Of a DNA stretch of 36,920 nt, positions 8,402 through 15,698 are shown piece by piece. The number at the start of each line of letters is the position of its first letter. Positions within the stretch are counted from its first letter, which is position 1. This DNA comes from Terriglobales bacterium (GTDB lineage Bacteria > Acidobacteriota > Terriglobia > Terriglobales > Acidobacteriaceae): positions 1-36,920 of the forward strand of contig DASYVL010000112.1 of NCBI GenBank assembly GCA_035937135.1, read 5' to 3'. The translations under genes were made by a program, and so were the position numbers. The notes below the pieces were generated by a model. The model did no database searches, was not told the origin of the DNA, and saw only the letters and a program-made list of their open reading frames with translations.

Positions 8402-10237
8402 TTACTTCGGCAGCGGCACGCCCTCAAGCGACCTCAGCCGGCCCACCGGGTACAGCCCTTGGTGCGGGTCCCACCAGGGCGAGCGGTGGAAGAAGAAGTT
8501 CAGCCGCGCCCGCGGGTCGGCGGCGAATTCCTTGTCGTTCGTCACCTTCTGCTCGAACTCTTCCTTGAGCTTCGGATCCTTGGCCATCATGTCGCGCGCC
8601 AGCTTTTCCAGCACGTAGCTCTCCCCATATTCCTTCTGTTCGAAGATGGCGTCGAAGAATCCCCAGGCCACGGCTGAGTCCGGGCTCTGCGGCTCCAGCC
8701 AGTGGATGGCGATCTTGGCGGCACGCTGGTCGAGCGCCACGACCGCGGAGCCCGCCGGGAAAGAGAGCGTCTCGCGCACCGCGCGGCAGCCCATCCCGCT
8801 GCCGGTGGGGGAGAACTCCCCACCGCCTTGCGCCGGATGACGGCCCTCGAACGGCCGCTCCTGCCACTTGACCTCGCAGCGGTAGGTCTCCACCTCCGCC
8901 GACCAGGGCGCGGTCGTGCGCACCATCTTCAGCCCGTGCGCGCTCAGCACGTCGATCACGCTCGTCCATTGCGCCGGCACGATGTAGGCGCGCGGCGGCG
9001 CGACCATCACCGTGGCCTTCAACTCGTTGTGCAGCGGGATGTCGATGTTCTCCGGCTCGTGGGTGAAGCGCGTCCACGGAACGCCGGAGACCTCGCTCAA
9101 CTCGACCACGCGCTTGTAGCCCAGGAAGTGGAATGGAACGCTGGAATCGGTGGCTGCGAGGCGCAGCGGGAACTGCGCGGCCGCGTCGGACTGCTGTCCG
9201 GCGCGGATGGTGGCGGCGTCGGCTTCGCGGTTCATCCGGACCAGCGCGTCGGCGTCGCGATTGATCATTTCCAGCAGCGCGCGCAGCAACTCGTAGTTCC
9301 CGGTGACGCGCGTCTTGTAGTCCTTGAGCATGTGCATCTCCACCAGGAAGCCCGGCCGGTTCTGCAGGATCATGTAGCCGGTGGAGAAGCGTGGCGTGTC
9401 CTGGCCGACGGTCAGCCCCCGGCTCGGATTGGCTTCGCCCACGCCCACGTACTCGCCGATGACGTGCCCGGAATCGCTGACCGACTTCTCGATGTAGGGC
9501 TTGAGCTGCTCGCGGATCCACTGAGCCAGCGCCGGATCGACGTCCGGCCCGGAGTCGATGGCGTAAGTGGTGTCGTACTGGTAGTCGGCGCCGTCGGTAA
9601 CGTGGTCGTCCACGAAAAAGTCCGGCAGCCACGCCTGGAACAGCTTAAGCAGGGCGCGGGTCTCGGGCGCGTCCGCCTTCATGTAGTCGCGGTTCAAGTT
9701 CAGGTTGCGGGCCTGCGTGCGCCAGCCCATCTCCTCCGGCCCGTTCTGGTTGATGCGGTTGTAGGGGCCGAAGCGTTCGTGCCCGTCGGCGTTGTAGATG
9801 GGCAGGATCACCACCACCGCGCGGTCCAGCAGCTTGGCCTGCGTCTTGGTGATGAGCATCTCTCGCAGCAGCGCCAGGCAGGAGTCCTTGCCATCCATCT
9901 CGCCGGCGTGGATGGCATTCTGGATGAGCAGGATGGGCCGGTTCGCCTTGTGCAGCGCCGCGGGGTCGAAGACACCGTCCTTGGAGAGGATGACGGCAAT
10001 CAGGTCGCGCCCTTCGTCCGTCCTCCCGAAAGTTGTGATCTTCACCTGCCTGGGCGCGGCTGCGGCCACCCGGCGCACGTAGGCCATGGTCTCGTCATAG
10101 CGCGGCGTGGTGCGGTAGTCGGAGATTTCCGCCGGAGTCCGCCAGTCGGCGCTGGCCGGCGCCGCCGGGCCCGCCTTCTGCGCGATGGCCAGGGAACACA
10201 GAAACAGTGACAACAGGAAAGCGGCTGCGTTTTTCAT
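8402..10237 (-). CDS. Secreted M14-family zinc carboxypeptidase
   Basis: This 611-residue exported peptidase has a signal peptide (MKNAAAFLLSLFLCSLAIAQ). The peptidase M14 domain covers about residues 35-330. The zinc ligands are visible: His110 and Glu113 in IHAGEMDG, and His212 in FFVDDHVTDG. The substrate-carboxylate arginine is in LNLNRDY (Arg183). The remaining ~280 residues are a C-terminal extension seen in the large secreted M14 proteins of Acidobacteria and Bacteroidetes. Family members remove C-terminal residues from peptides or peptidoglycan stems; the specificity here is unknown. The start is 11 bp after the ispF stop, so it is probably the last gene of the yacL-ispD-ispF transcription unit, although its function is unrelated. 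Confidence 0.9.
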   Translation of the reverse strand: MKNAAAFLLSLFLCSLAIAQKAGPAAPASADWRTPAEISDYRTTPRYDETMAYVRRVAAAAPRQVKITTFGRTDEGRDLIAVILSKDGVFDPAALHKANRPILLIQNAIHAGEMDGKDSCLALLREMLITKTQAKLLDRAVVVILPIYNADGHERFGPYNRINQNGPEEMGWRTQARNLNLNRDYMKADAPETRALLKLFQAWLPDFFVDDHVTDGADYQYDTTYAIDSGPDVDPALAQWIREQLKPYIEKSVSDSGHVIGEYVGVGEANPSRGLTVGQDTPRFSTGYMILQNRPGFLVEMHMLKDYKTRVTGNYELLRALLEMINRDADALVRMNREADAATIRAGQQSDAAAQFPLRLAATDSSVPFHFLGYKRVVELSEVSGVPWTRFTHEPENIDIPLHNELKATVMVAPPRAYIVPAQWTSVIDVLSAHGLKMVRTTAPWSAEVETYRCEVKWQERPFEGRHPAQGGGEFSPTGSGMGCRAVRETLSFPAGSAVVALDQRAAKIAIHWLEPQSPDSAVAWGFFDAIFEQKEYGESYVLEKLARDMMAKDPKLKEEFEQKVTNDKEFAADPRARLNFFFHRSPWWDPHQGLYPVGRLRSLEGVPLPK

Positions 10238-10248
10238 GGGTCTTCTGA

Positions 10249-10743
10249 TTACCTTCGAACGGCTCGGGATTTACTCTTTTTTCGCTCCACCAGCAGCACC
10301 GCCACCTGGGCGATGGCGGTGTTCTTCAGCTTCAGCCCCTCGGGCGTCTTGGCTTTGACGCCGACCGCGCCGGGCGCGACGCCCAGGAGCCTGGCCACCT
10401 GCTTCTGGATGCGCTTGGCATGAGGCCCGATCTTGGGCGCCGCCAGGATCAGCGTCGAATCCACGTTGGCGACCGCGTAGCCGGCACGCGCCACCTGCTG
10501 CAGCGCTTCGCGCACGAAGATAGTGGAGTCGGCGCCCTTCCATTTCTTGTCCGAAGGAGGGAAGTACGACCCGATGTCACCCGCCGCCACCGCGCCCAGC
10601 AAAGCGTCGGTGAGCGCGTGCAGCAGCACGTCGCCGTCAGAGTGGCCGGCCAGGCCGCTCGCGTGTGCCAGCCGTATCCCGCCGATCTTCAGCGGGATCC
10701 CCTTGCGGAATTCGTGCGAGTCCCAACCGATGCCGATGCGCAT
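10249..10743 (-). CDS. ispF: 2-C-methyl-D-erythritol 2,4-cyclodiphosphate synthase
   Basis: IspF converts CDP-methylerythritol 2-phosphate to methylerythritol cyclodiphosphate and CMP in the non-mevalonate isoprenoid pathway. The protein has 164 residues, the usual length. Metal ligands fall at the canonical positions: Asp8 and His10 in GWDSHEF, and His42 in HSDGDVLLHAL. The C-terminal CMP-binding part VKAKTPEGL is present. The ATG at 10743 shares one base with the ispD stop (TGATG); a GTG three bases earlier is an alternative. The overlap implies coupled translation. The last residues (ERKKSKSRAVRR) form a short basic extension. Confidence 0.97.
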   Translation of the reverse strand: MRIGIGWDSHEFRKGIPLKIGGIRLAHASGLAGHSDGDVLLHALTDALLGAVAAGDIGSYFPPSDKKWKGADSTIFVREALQQVARAGYAVANVDSTLILAAPKIGPHAKRIQKQVARLLGVAPGAVGVKAKTPEGLKLKNTAIAQVAVLLVERKKSKSRAVRR

Positions 10744-11474
10744 CACCGACCCCGCTTTTCCTGCGAAAGATAGAACTCCGCCAGCTCCAAGTCCGCCGGC
10801 GTCGTGATCTTGATGTTGCGGGCCGAGCCCATCACCACCGCCACCTCGTGCCCTGCGCGCTCCACCAGCGAAGCCTCGTCGGTGCCGGTGAAGCCGTCAG
10901 CCAGCGCCTCCTCGAAGGCCTTCTTCAAGACCGCGCAGCGAAAGCCCTGCGGCGTTTGCACCTGCACCACGCGCTCGCGGGGGATGGTAGCGGTCACGAT
11001 GGCGCCGTCGGCAGTGCGCTCCACCTGCTTGACCGTGTCCACCGCCGGCACGCCGGCGATGGCCGCGCCGTGCTTTTGCGCCGCGTCAATCACGCTGCGG
11101 ATGATCTCGAGATCCACGAAGGGGCGGACCGCATCGTGTACCAGCACGATGTCCTCGGCTTCCGCCTTCACCTGCGCCAGCGCGTTGGCCACCGACTGCT
11201 GCCGGCTCTCCCCGCCTTCTACCAGATGCACCTTCTTCCCCAAATCCTCTTTTTCCAGGCGGCTCCGGAACGGTTCGACCTCGCCCTTGGGAAGCGCAAC
11301 GTAGATCTCATTCACGGATTCGGCGGCAGCGAACTTGCGCAGGGTAAGGATGAGGATGGGCACGCCGCCGATCTCGGTGAACTGCTTGGAGGGGCCTGGC
11401 TTCTTGCCCGGCTTGGACGGCAGGGCCATGCGCGTCCCCAGGCCGGCGGCGGGAATGATGACGATGACTTTCAT
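10743..11474 (-). CDS. ispD: 2-C-methyl-D-erythritol 4-phosphate cytidylyltransferase
   Basis: IspD transfers CMP from CTP to methylerythritol 4-phosphate, two steps before IspF. It has 243 residues. The nucleotide-binding loop PAAGLGTRM is at the N terminus with Arg15, and the essential lysine is in PSKQF (Lys30). VHDAVRPFV and a C-terminal TTPADLELAEF are family hallmarks. The frame is open further upstream to 11582, but those residues are low-complexity Arg/Ser/Pro. The protein clearly begins at MKVIVIIPAAG, so I place the start at 11474. It lies 46 bp after the PIN/TRAM gene and overlaps ispF. IspE would have to be encoded elsewhere. Confidence 0.96.
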   Translation of the reverse strand: MKVIVIIPAAGLGTRMALPSKPGKKPGPSKQFTEIGGVPILILTLRKFAAAESVNEIYVALPKGEVEPFRSRLEKEDLGKKVHLVEGGESRQQSVANALAQVKAEAEDIVLVHDAVRPFVDLEIIRSVIDAAQKHGAAIAGVPAVDTVKQVERTADGAIVTATIPRERVVQVQTPQGFRCAVLKKAFEEALADGFTGTDEASLVERAGHEVAVVMGSARNIKITTPADLELAEFYLSQEKRGR

Positions 11475-11520
11475 GAGGGGCGAAAAGTATAAACCACCGA
11501 GCCCGCGCCGGGGCTCGACG

Positions 11521-12588
11521 CTACTCCGCGGGCCGCTCCGCGGCGACCGGCTGCGGCTTGCGCTCCGGGCGGGGTTCGGCACGGCTGGCGGCGCCGCGCT
11601 CGTCGAACTTGCCGAAAATCATCTTCCCCGCCGTGGTCTGTAGCACCGAGGTCACGGAAATGTCCACCGTCTTGCCGATCATCTTGCGCGCGTTGTCCAC
11701 CACCACCATGGTGCCATCGTCCAGGTAAGCGACGCCCTGGTTGTACTCCTTGCCCTCTTTGAGGATGAACACCTTCATGATCTCGCCCGGCAGCACGATG
11801 GGTTTCAAGGAATTGGCCAGCTCGTTGATGTTGAGCACGGCCACGCCCTGCAGTTGCGCCACCTTGTTGAGGTTGAAGTCGTTGGTGACGATCTTGGCCT
11901 CGTAGGCCTTGGCCAGCTCGATCAGCTTCAGGTCCACCTCGCGGATAGTGGGAAAGTCGTCCTCGATGAACTGGAGGTCGAGCACGGCCATCTTCTGCAG
12001 GCGTTGCAGGATGTCCAGGCCGCGGCGGCCGCGGTTGCGCTTGAGCGAGTCGGCGGAATCGGCCACAAGTTGCAGCTCGCGCAACACGAACTGGGGGATC
12101 ATGATGATGCCGTCCACAAACCCGGTCTCGGCGACGTCGGCGATGCGCCCGTCGATGATCACGCTGGTGTCCAGGATCTTGTAGCTCTTCTTGGACTGCT
12201 TCTCGCCCCCGAAGATGCCACCCAGCGCCGCCAGGTTCAGCAGGTCGCCCTTGTTGGCGCCCACGATCAGGCCTACATAGGCCATCAGCAGCATGACCAG
12301 CAGCTGCAGGAAGCTCTGGGTGCTACCCGCGGCCAGGCTGTTGTGGATGACCAGGCTGAACAGGTAGGCGCCGAGGATGCCCAGGATGCTGCCGATGGCC
12401 GCCCCGATCAGCCGCTTCAGGCTGATGGCGCGCAGGCGCATCTCGAACAGGATGATGGCGAGACCCATGCCAGCCCCGGCTGCAGCGGCGGCAGGCGCCG
12501 GCCACTTCGAAAGGCCGAAGGGCTGCAGGATCCAGCAAGCAACAGCTACGATCAGAACAAAAATCAGACGAATGACAGCCATGTCCAT
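11521..12588 (-). CDS. PIN and TRAM domain membrane protein (YacL-like)
   Basis: This 355-residue protein has an N-terminal membrane region of about four helices (residues 3-120). A PIN nuclease-like domain starts at [15 protein letters not shown] and includes the acidic positions in TSVIIDG, LRELQ and [14 protein letters not shown]-like RNA-binding domain follows ([21 protein letters not shown]) and ends in a low-complexity tail. Proteins of this build (B. subtilis YacL type) often sit next to ispD and ispF, as here. PIN domains are usually metal-dependent RNases; the target is unknown. I chose the ATG at 12588 because GGAGG lies seven bases upstream; the frame continues to 12612 without support. 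The protein would hold an RNA-binding module at the inner face of the membrane. Confidence 0.92.
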   Translation of the reverse strand: MDMAVIRLIFVLIVAVACWILQPFGLSKWPAPAAAAAGAGMGLAIILFEMRLRAISLKRLIGAAIGSILGILGAYLFSLVIHNSLAAGSTQSFLQLLVMLLMAYVGLIVGANKGDLLNLAALGGIFGGEKQSKKSYKILDTSVIIDGRIADVAETGFVDGIIMIPQFVLRELQLVADSADSLKRNRGRRGLDILQRLQKMAVLDLQFIEDDFPTIREVDLKLIELAKAYEAKIVTNDFNLNKVAQLQGVAVLNINELANSLKPIVLPGEIMKVFILKEGKEYNQGVAYLDDGTMVVVDNARKMIGKTVDISVTSVLQTTAGKMIFGKFDERGAASRAEPRPERKPQPVAAERPAE

Positions 12589-12769
12589 AGCGGGACCTCC
12601 GTATGGAGCCACTCTCTGCCCGCCCCTGTGGAGTCGCCGAAACGGCTGTCGAAGGACGCGGCAAGAACGGTCCCGTACTGCTCAATAGCGGAGCGTATGA
12701 AGGAGAAGGAATGTGCTCCGCCCGCCGCCCGCAAAGCGGGACAGCGGAAACAAAACCAGTATGGCGGGA

Positions 12770-12798
12770 AGTATAACGCACCCGCGGATAGTTATCTA
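12770..12798 (-). promoter_or_regulatory. Probable promoter of the yacL-ispD-ispF-M14 unit
   Basis: Read on the minus strand, TAGATA (12798-12793) and TATACT (12775-12770) are 17 bp apart and match 4/6 and 5/6 of the sigma-70 consensus. They lie in a locally AT-rich patch. The start of transcription would be near 12763, leaving a ~175-nt leader before the PIN/TRAM ATG. Confidence 0.4.
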
Positions 12799-12987
12799 TT
12801 GAGTTAACAGAGGCAGCTTGGTTTTTTGTTGACCGGAGAGATAACAGGCCGCATTGTGGTGGCGGCGCGCGACCCAGGAAGGCGGGCCCCGGGAGCGCCG
12901 CAAGCGAGAATCCTTGAGTTAGGCCGAACCCGAAACTGGGAGATGAGCGGCCGTCGTCCTTCCCGAAGCTGGGGGGGGACACTATAA

Positions 12988-13030
12988 AGAGCCGGCGCAA
13001 ATTCTCGGGGGAGAAACGCGCCGGCTTTTT
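12988..13030 (+). terminator. Strong intrinsic terminator without an obvious gene
   Basis: AGCCGGCGC (12990-12998) pairs perfectly with GCGCCGGCT (13018-13026), and T5 follows on the plus strand. The loop itself contains a second small hairpin (TTCTC/GAGAA around GGGG). The A residues before the first arm extend the stem with the T run. No plus-strand gene lies upstream within the intergenic region, so it may end a small RNA. It could also block transcripts entering from either side. Confidence 0.65.
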
Positions 13031-13122
13031 AATTGTGCAGTAGAACCGGCCATCTCGGAAGTCAGGTGTCCTACGAGGTGTCCAGACCGTGCCGTCCCCG
13101 CCGCCCAAATCAGGCAAAGACC

Positions 13123-13276
13123 GTGTGGCACAGGCGTCCTCGCCTGTGCCCCCGGCCGGAGCGCCTCTCCCGTAGAGGCGGCCGTCAGGCCGTCTCCCAG
13201 AAGGATCGTGTGGATGCGGGCGACTCGCCCGCGCGCGGAAAAGGCCGCAAGCCACGCGGCCCGGCCGCCCGCATCC
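13123..13276. repeat. Cluster of palindromic (REP-like) hairpin repeats
   Basis: Several perfect inverted repeats lie in a row: GGCACAGGCG/CGCCTGTGCC (13127-13150, loop TCCT), GCCTCT/AGAGGC (13163-13179), GGCC-GTCA-GGCC (13180-13191) and GCGGGCG-ACT-CGCCCGC (13216-13232). In addition GGATGCGGGCG (13212-13222) pairs perfectly with CGCCCGCATCC (13266-13276). The first hairpin has the same frame (GTGTGGCACAG...CTGTGC) as one found inside the 5' end of dusB (31661-31690), so it belongs to a dispersed family. Confidence 0.65.
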
Positions 13277-13480
13277 CGCCAAACATCCCGGCAACCCTCC
13301 CCCCGTTATCGCTCACTAAACATCCGTAATGCCGTCCAATGCAGGGAGTGGGGTCCGAACGGGCCGGCTCCGGGGACGGGGTCGAGCCGAAAAAGACCGG
13401 AAACTTTAAGCCCCTGGGAGACGTAATTACTTGGTGAATGCCGGAGCGCAGTACGCGCTGCGGCGGCAGGAAAAGGTTAA

Positions 13481-13582
13481 GGGGTTAAACAGATCGTTCC
13501 GCCGACGGGTTGGAGGCCTCGGGGCGTGGGCGATCTCAAGGGAAAGGCGGGTCCGCGAGGACGCGTCTTTTCGTTTAACCCC
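13481..13582 (+). other. Candidate structured RNA / long-range inverted repeat
   Basis: GGGGTTAAAC (13481-13490) is the exact reverse complement of GTTTAACCCC (13573-13582), 82 bases away. Directly inside it AGATCG (13491-13496) pairs with CGATCT (13531-13536), and GTCC-GCGA-GGAC near 13552-13563 forms a stem closed by a GNRA tetraloop. Together these fit a closing stem with two inner arms, i.e. a three-way-junction RNA of ~100 nt. It lies 108 bp before the next start codon, so it may be the leader of that gene or a separate small RNA. I cannot assign it to a known riboswitch class. Confidence 0.45.
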
Positions 13583-13690
13583 GCGGCACATTCTAGGCCT
13601 CCGCAACGGAAATGCAAGAGGCGTTCGCAGCCCGACCGCGGCCGCCCTTGCCGTGGTTCAGGCTGAGGCCTGGGAAAAGAGAGGAACATC

Positions 13691-14044
13691 ATGAAATTCG
13701 CAAAACTGACCCGAGTGCTGGTTCCGGTGTTGGTGCTGGCGCTCACCGCCACCGCCTTTGCCGCCAACGGCGCGGCGACGGTGAAGCTGTTCAGCGCGGC
13801 ACAACTCAACGGCAAGTCACTGGCCGCCGGGGAATACAAGGTCAAGTGGGACAGCCACAGTCCGGAGGCGGACGTGACCTTCCTGCAGGGTAAGACCGCG
13901 GTAGCAACGGCCCACGCCAAGCTGGTGGACCGCGACCAGGCATCGCCGGAGAACGTGGTCGTCACCCACGCCAACAGCGACGGATCGGAGACCATCGTCG
14001 AGATCCGCTTTGAGGGCAAGAAGTCGGTCCTGGTGTTCGAGTAA
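13691..14044 (+). CDS. Small secreted protein of unknown function
   Basis: This 117-residue protein has a clear signal peptide (MKFAKLTRVLVPVLVLALTA, cleavage after AFA-A). One small domain follows, predicted to be mainly beta: ATVKLFSAAQLNGKSLAAGE, YKVKWDSHSPEADVTFLQGK, AKLVDRDQASPENVVVTHAN and IVEIRFEGKKSVLVFE. There are no cysteines. Acidobacterial genomes carry many short exported proteins of this build ('LNGKxLxAGEYKVxW...'), none with a known role that I can cite. GAGAGGA upstream gives a good ribosome site. The long upstream region with a structured element suggests regulated expression. Confidence 0.8.
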   Translation: MKFAKLTRVLVPVLVLALTATAFAANGAATVKLFSAAQLNGKSLAAGEYKVKWDSHSPEADVTFLQGKTAVATAHAKLVDRDQASPENVVVTHANSDGSETIVEIRFEGKKSVLVFE

Positions 14045-14093
14045 TCGGCGGCCGCGGCGGCCCGGCGACGCGGGCCGCTCTCAGGCCATGGAA

Positions 14094-14130
14094 AAGCCCC
14101 GGCACCCTCAACCTGGGCGTGCCGGGGCTT
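14094..14130 (-). terminator. Terminator of the mec-cysO-moeZ operon
   Basis: A perfect 12-bp stem, AAGCCCCGGCAC (14094-14105) with GTGCCGGGGCTT (14119-14130), has a 13-base loop. Read on the minus strand it starts 28 bp after the moeZ stop and is followed by TTTT. It also lies 50 bp after the plus-strand stop at 14044 and may serve both directions, but the T run favours the minus strand. Confidence 0.8.
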
Positions 14131-14158
14131 CGCCATCCTGGGATGGATGCGGTCGACC

Positions 14159-15334
14159 TCAGTACTTCGGCATCCTGGGGTCGATGCGGTCGGCCCAGGC
14201 CAGAATGCCGCCCGTCAGGTTCCAGACCTTGCGGAAGCCGGCAGCGCGCAGGAACTCCACCGCATCGGCGCTGCGCTTGCCGGAGCGGCAGTGGGCGACG
14301 ATCTCGCGGCTGGAGTCGAGCTCGTGCACGCGCTTGGCCAGGTCGCCCAGCGGGATGAGGTGGCCCTGCAGGTTGCAGATCTGGTATTCGTGGGGCTCGC
14401 GCACGTCGAGCACGAAGACGTCCTCCCCAGCGTCCAGCCTGCGCTTCAGCTCTTCCACCTCGATGGCCGGCACTTGCGTGGCCATGGAAGCCTGCTCGGC
14501 GCGGACGCCGCAGAATTCCTGATAGTCGATCAGCTCATGGATGGTCGGATTCGCTCCGCACACCGGGCACTGCGGATTCTTGCGCAGCTTGAGCTCGCGA
14601 AACCTCATGCTCATGGCGTCCACCAGAAGCAGCCGCCCGATCAGCGATTGCTCGCGGTCGGCGCCCAGGATTAGCTTGATGGTTTCCGTCGCCTGGATCA
14701 CGCCCACCAGCCCCGGCAGGATTCCCAGCACGCCTCCTTCGGCGCACGAGGGTACCAGCCCCGGTGGCGGCGGTTCGGGATAGAGGCAGCGGTAGCAGGG
14801 GCCGTCTTTCGCGGCGAAGACGCTGGCCTGCCCTTCAAAGCGGAAGATGGAGCCATAGACGTTGGGCTTGCCGGTGAGCACGCAGGCGTCGTTCACCAGG
14901 TAGCGGGTGGGGAAGTTGTCGGTGCCGTCGGCGACGATGTCGAACTGGCGGAAAAGCTCGAGCGCGTTGGCGCTGGTCAGCTTGGTGTCGAACTTCCGCA
15001 CCTCGACCTGCGGGTTGATGCCGGCCAGCGTCTCCGCCGCCGAATCCAGCTTCTTGCGGCCCACGTCCGCGGTGGAGTGCAGGATCTGCCGCTGCAGGTT
15101 GGTGAAGTCCACCACGTCGAAATCCACCAGGCCCAGCGTGCCTACGCCCGCCGCCGCCAGGTACAGGGCCAGCGGCGATCCCAGTCCGCCCGCCCCGATG
15201 CACAGCACCTTCGCCGCCTTCAGCTTGAGCTGCCCCTCCATGCCCACCTCGGGCATGATCAGGTGGCGCGAGTAGCGCAGCACTTCCTCGTTGGAGAGTG
15301 TGCCGGTCTCGGGTTTCTGGGTAACGGCTTTCAT
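14159..15334 (-). CDS. moeZ: MoeZ-like sulfur-carrier adenylyltransferase/sulfurtransferase (ThiF/MoeB + rhodanese)
   Basis: This E1-like enzyme (391 residues) adenylates the C-terminal glycine of a ubiquitin-like sulfur carrier and then loads sulfur through its rhodanese domain. The ThiF/MoeB domain (about 20-265) has the ATP loop GAGGLGSPLALYLAAAG, the DFDVVDFTNLQRQ motif, and two CxxC pairs for zinc (CYRC and CPVC). The rhodanese domain (about 285-391) has its active-site cysteine in HCRSGKRS (near 349). The frame continues to 15394, but those codons lie in a repeat; MKAVTQKPETGT at 15334 has AGGTG upstream and fits the family. The upstream neighbour encodes the likely carrier, so partner and enzyme are co-expressed. 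Confidence 0.92.
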   Translation of the reverse strand: MKAVTQKPETGTLSNEEVLRYSRHLIMPEVGMEGQLKLKAAKVLCIGAGGLGSPLALYLAAAGVGTLGLVDFDVVDFTNLQRQILHSTADVGRKKLDSAAETLAGINPQVEVRKFDTKLTSANALELFRQFDIVADGTDNFPTRYLVNDACVLTGKPNVYGSIFRFEGQASVFAAKDGPCYRCLYPEPPPPGLVPSCAEGGVLGILPGLVGVIQATETIKLILGADREQSLIGRLLLVDAMSMRFRELKLRKNPQCPVCGANPTIHELIDYQEFCGVRAEQASMATQVPAIEVEELKRRLDAGEDVFVLDVREPHEYQICNLQGHLIPLGDLAKRVHELDSSREIVAHCRSGKRSADAVEFLRAAGFRKVWNLTGGILAWADRIDPRMPKY

Positions 15335-15370
15335 CGCACCTGAATGCAGATTGCAGATTCGGGGATTCTT

Positions 15371-15403
15371 CAATCGCCAATCGTCAATCGTCAATAGTCA
15401 ATT
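15371..15403. repeat. Heptamer tandem repeat between cysO and moeZ
   Basis: Four heptamers in a row read CAATCGC, CAATCGT, CAATCGT, CAATAGT, and a fifth begins (CAATT). The array ends directly at the cysO stop codon. Because it is open in the moeZ frame it creates a false 20-residue N-terminal extension of MoeZ. Confidence 0.7.
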
Positions 15404-15673
15404 CTACCCTCCCGCAATCGAGGGGACGATGGACAGGTTGTCGCCTTCTTTCACCGGGGTGTTCTCCTGTTGCAGGTAGCGGATGTCTTCGTCGTTGAGG
15501 TAGAAGTTCACGAAGGCGCGCAGCTTGCCGTCGTCGGTGTACAGGTGGCGGCGCAGGTCCGGATACTGCGCGGTGAGGGCGGCCAGCCCTTGGCCGGCCG
15601 TGCTGCCGGCGACCTCCACCACGTCCTTCTTCTCCGCGTACGGGCGCAGCGGGGTGGGGATATGGATCTTCAT
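15404..15673 (-). CDS. cysO: CysO-like ubiquitin-fold sulfur carrier (MoaD/ThiS family)
   Basis: This 89-residue beta-grasp protein ends in the Gly-Gly tail (VPSIAGG) that is adenylated and thiocarboxylated by MoeB/MoeZ enzymes. It is closer to mycobacterial CysO than to MoaD or ThiS: MKIHIPTPLRPYAEKK, LRAFVNFYLNDEDIRYL and DNLSIVPSIAGG match my recollection of the CysO pattern. In CysO the thiocarboxylate gives its sulfur to O-phosphoserine through CysM, and Mec frees the cysteine. The start is one of two adjacent ATGs (15676 or 15673) behind AAGGGG. It sits between mec (25 bp) and moeZ (69 bp) on the same strand. A general MoaD-like role in cofactor synthesis remains possible. Confidence 0.85.
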   Translation of the reverse strand: MKIHIPTPLRPYAEKKDVVEVAGSTAGQGLAALTAQYPDLRRHLYTDDGKLRAFVNFYLNDEDIRYLQQENTPVKEGDNLSIVPSIAGG

Positions 15674-15698
15674 CATTCCCCTTAGATGTATGCCGCGC

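Larger units (their letters stand above)
12589..13690. other. 1.1-kb gene-free stretch
   Basis: No convincing protein gene lies here. Open frames on both strands have frame-shifted, repeat-like composition and no ribosome site. From left to right it holds the leader and promoter of the PIN/TRAM gene (to about 12800), a G-rich stretch without features I can name (12840-12985), a strong hairpin with T run (12990-13030), a cluster of hairpin repeats (13123-13276), a featureless stretch (13280-13470), and a long-range inverted repeat that looks like folded RNA (13481-13582). The rest is the leader of the small secreted protein gene. Confidence 0.7.

Noticed and set aside
12829-12857. Promoter TTGACC-N17-CATTGT for a small RNA
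   Set aside because: The -10 box matches only half of the consensus, too weak to list as a feature. It is mentioned with the orphan terminator.
13123-13290. CRISPR array
   Set aside because: The palindromes differ from each other and have no uniform repeat-spacer length; no cas gene is present.
12323-13294. Minus-strand open frame across the 1.1-kb gene-free stretch
   Set aside because: Composition is Arg/Pro/Ser-rich, it overlaps the PIN/TRAM gene out of frame and covers hairpin repeats. There is no ribosome site.
15335-15394. Twenty-residue N-terminal extension of MoeZ
   Set aside because: These codons lie partly in the heptamer repeat tract, and the ATG at 15334 has a ribosome site and the family N terminus.
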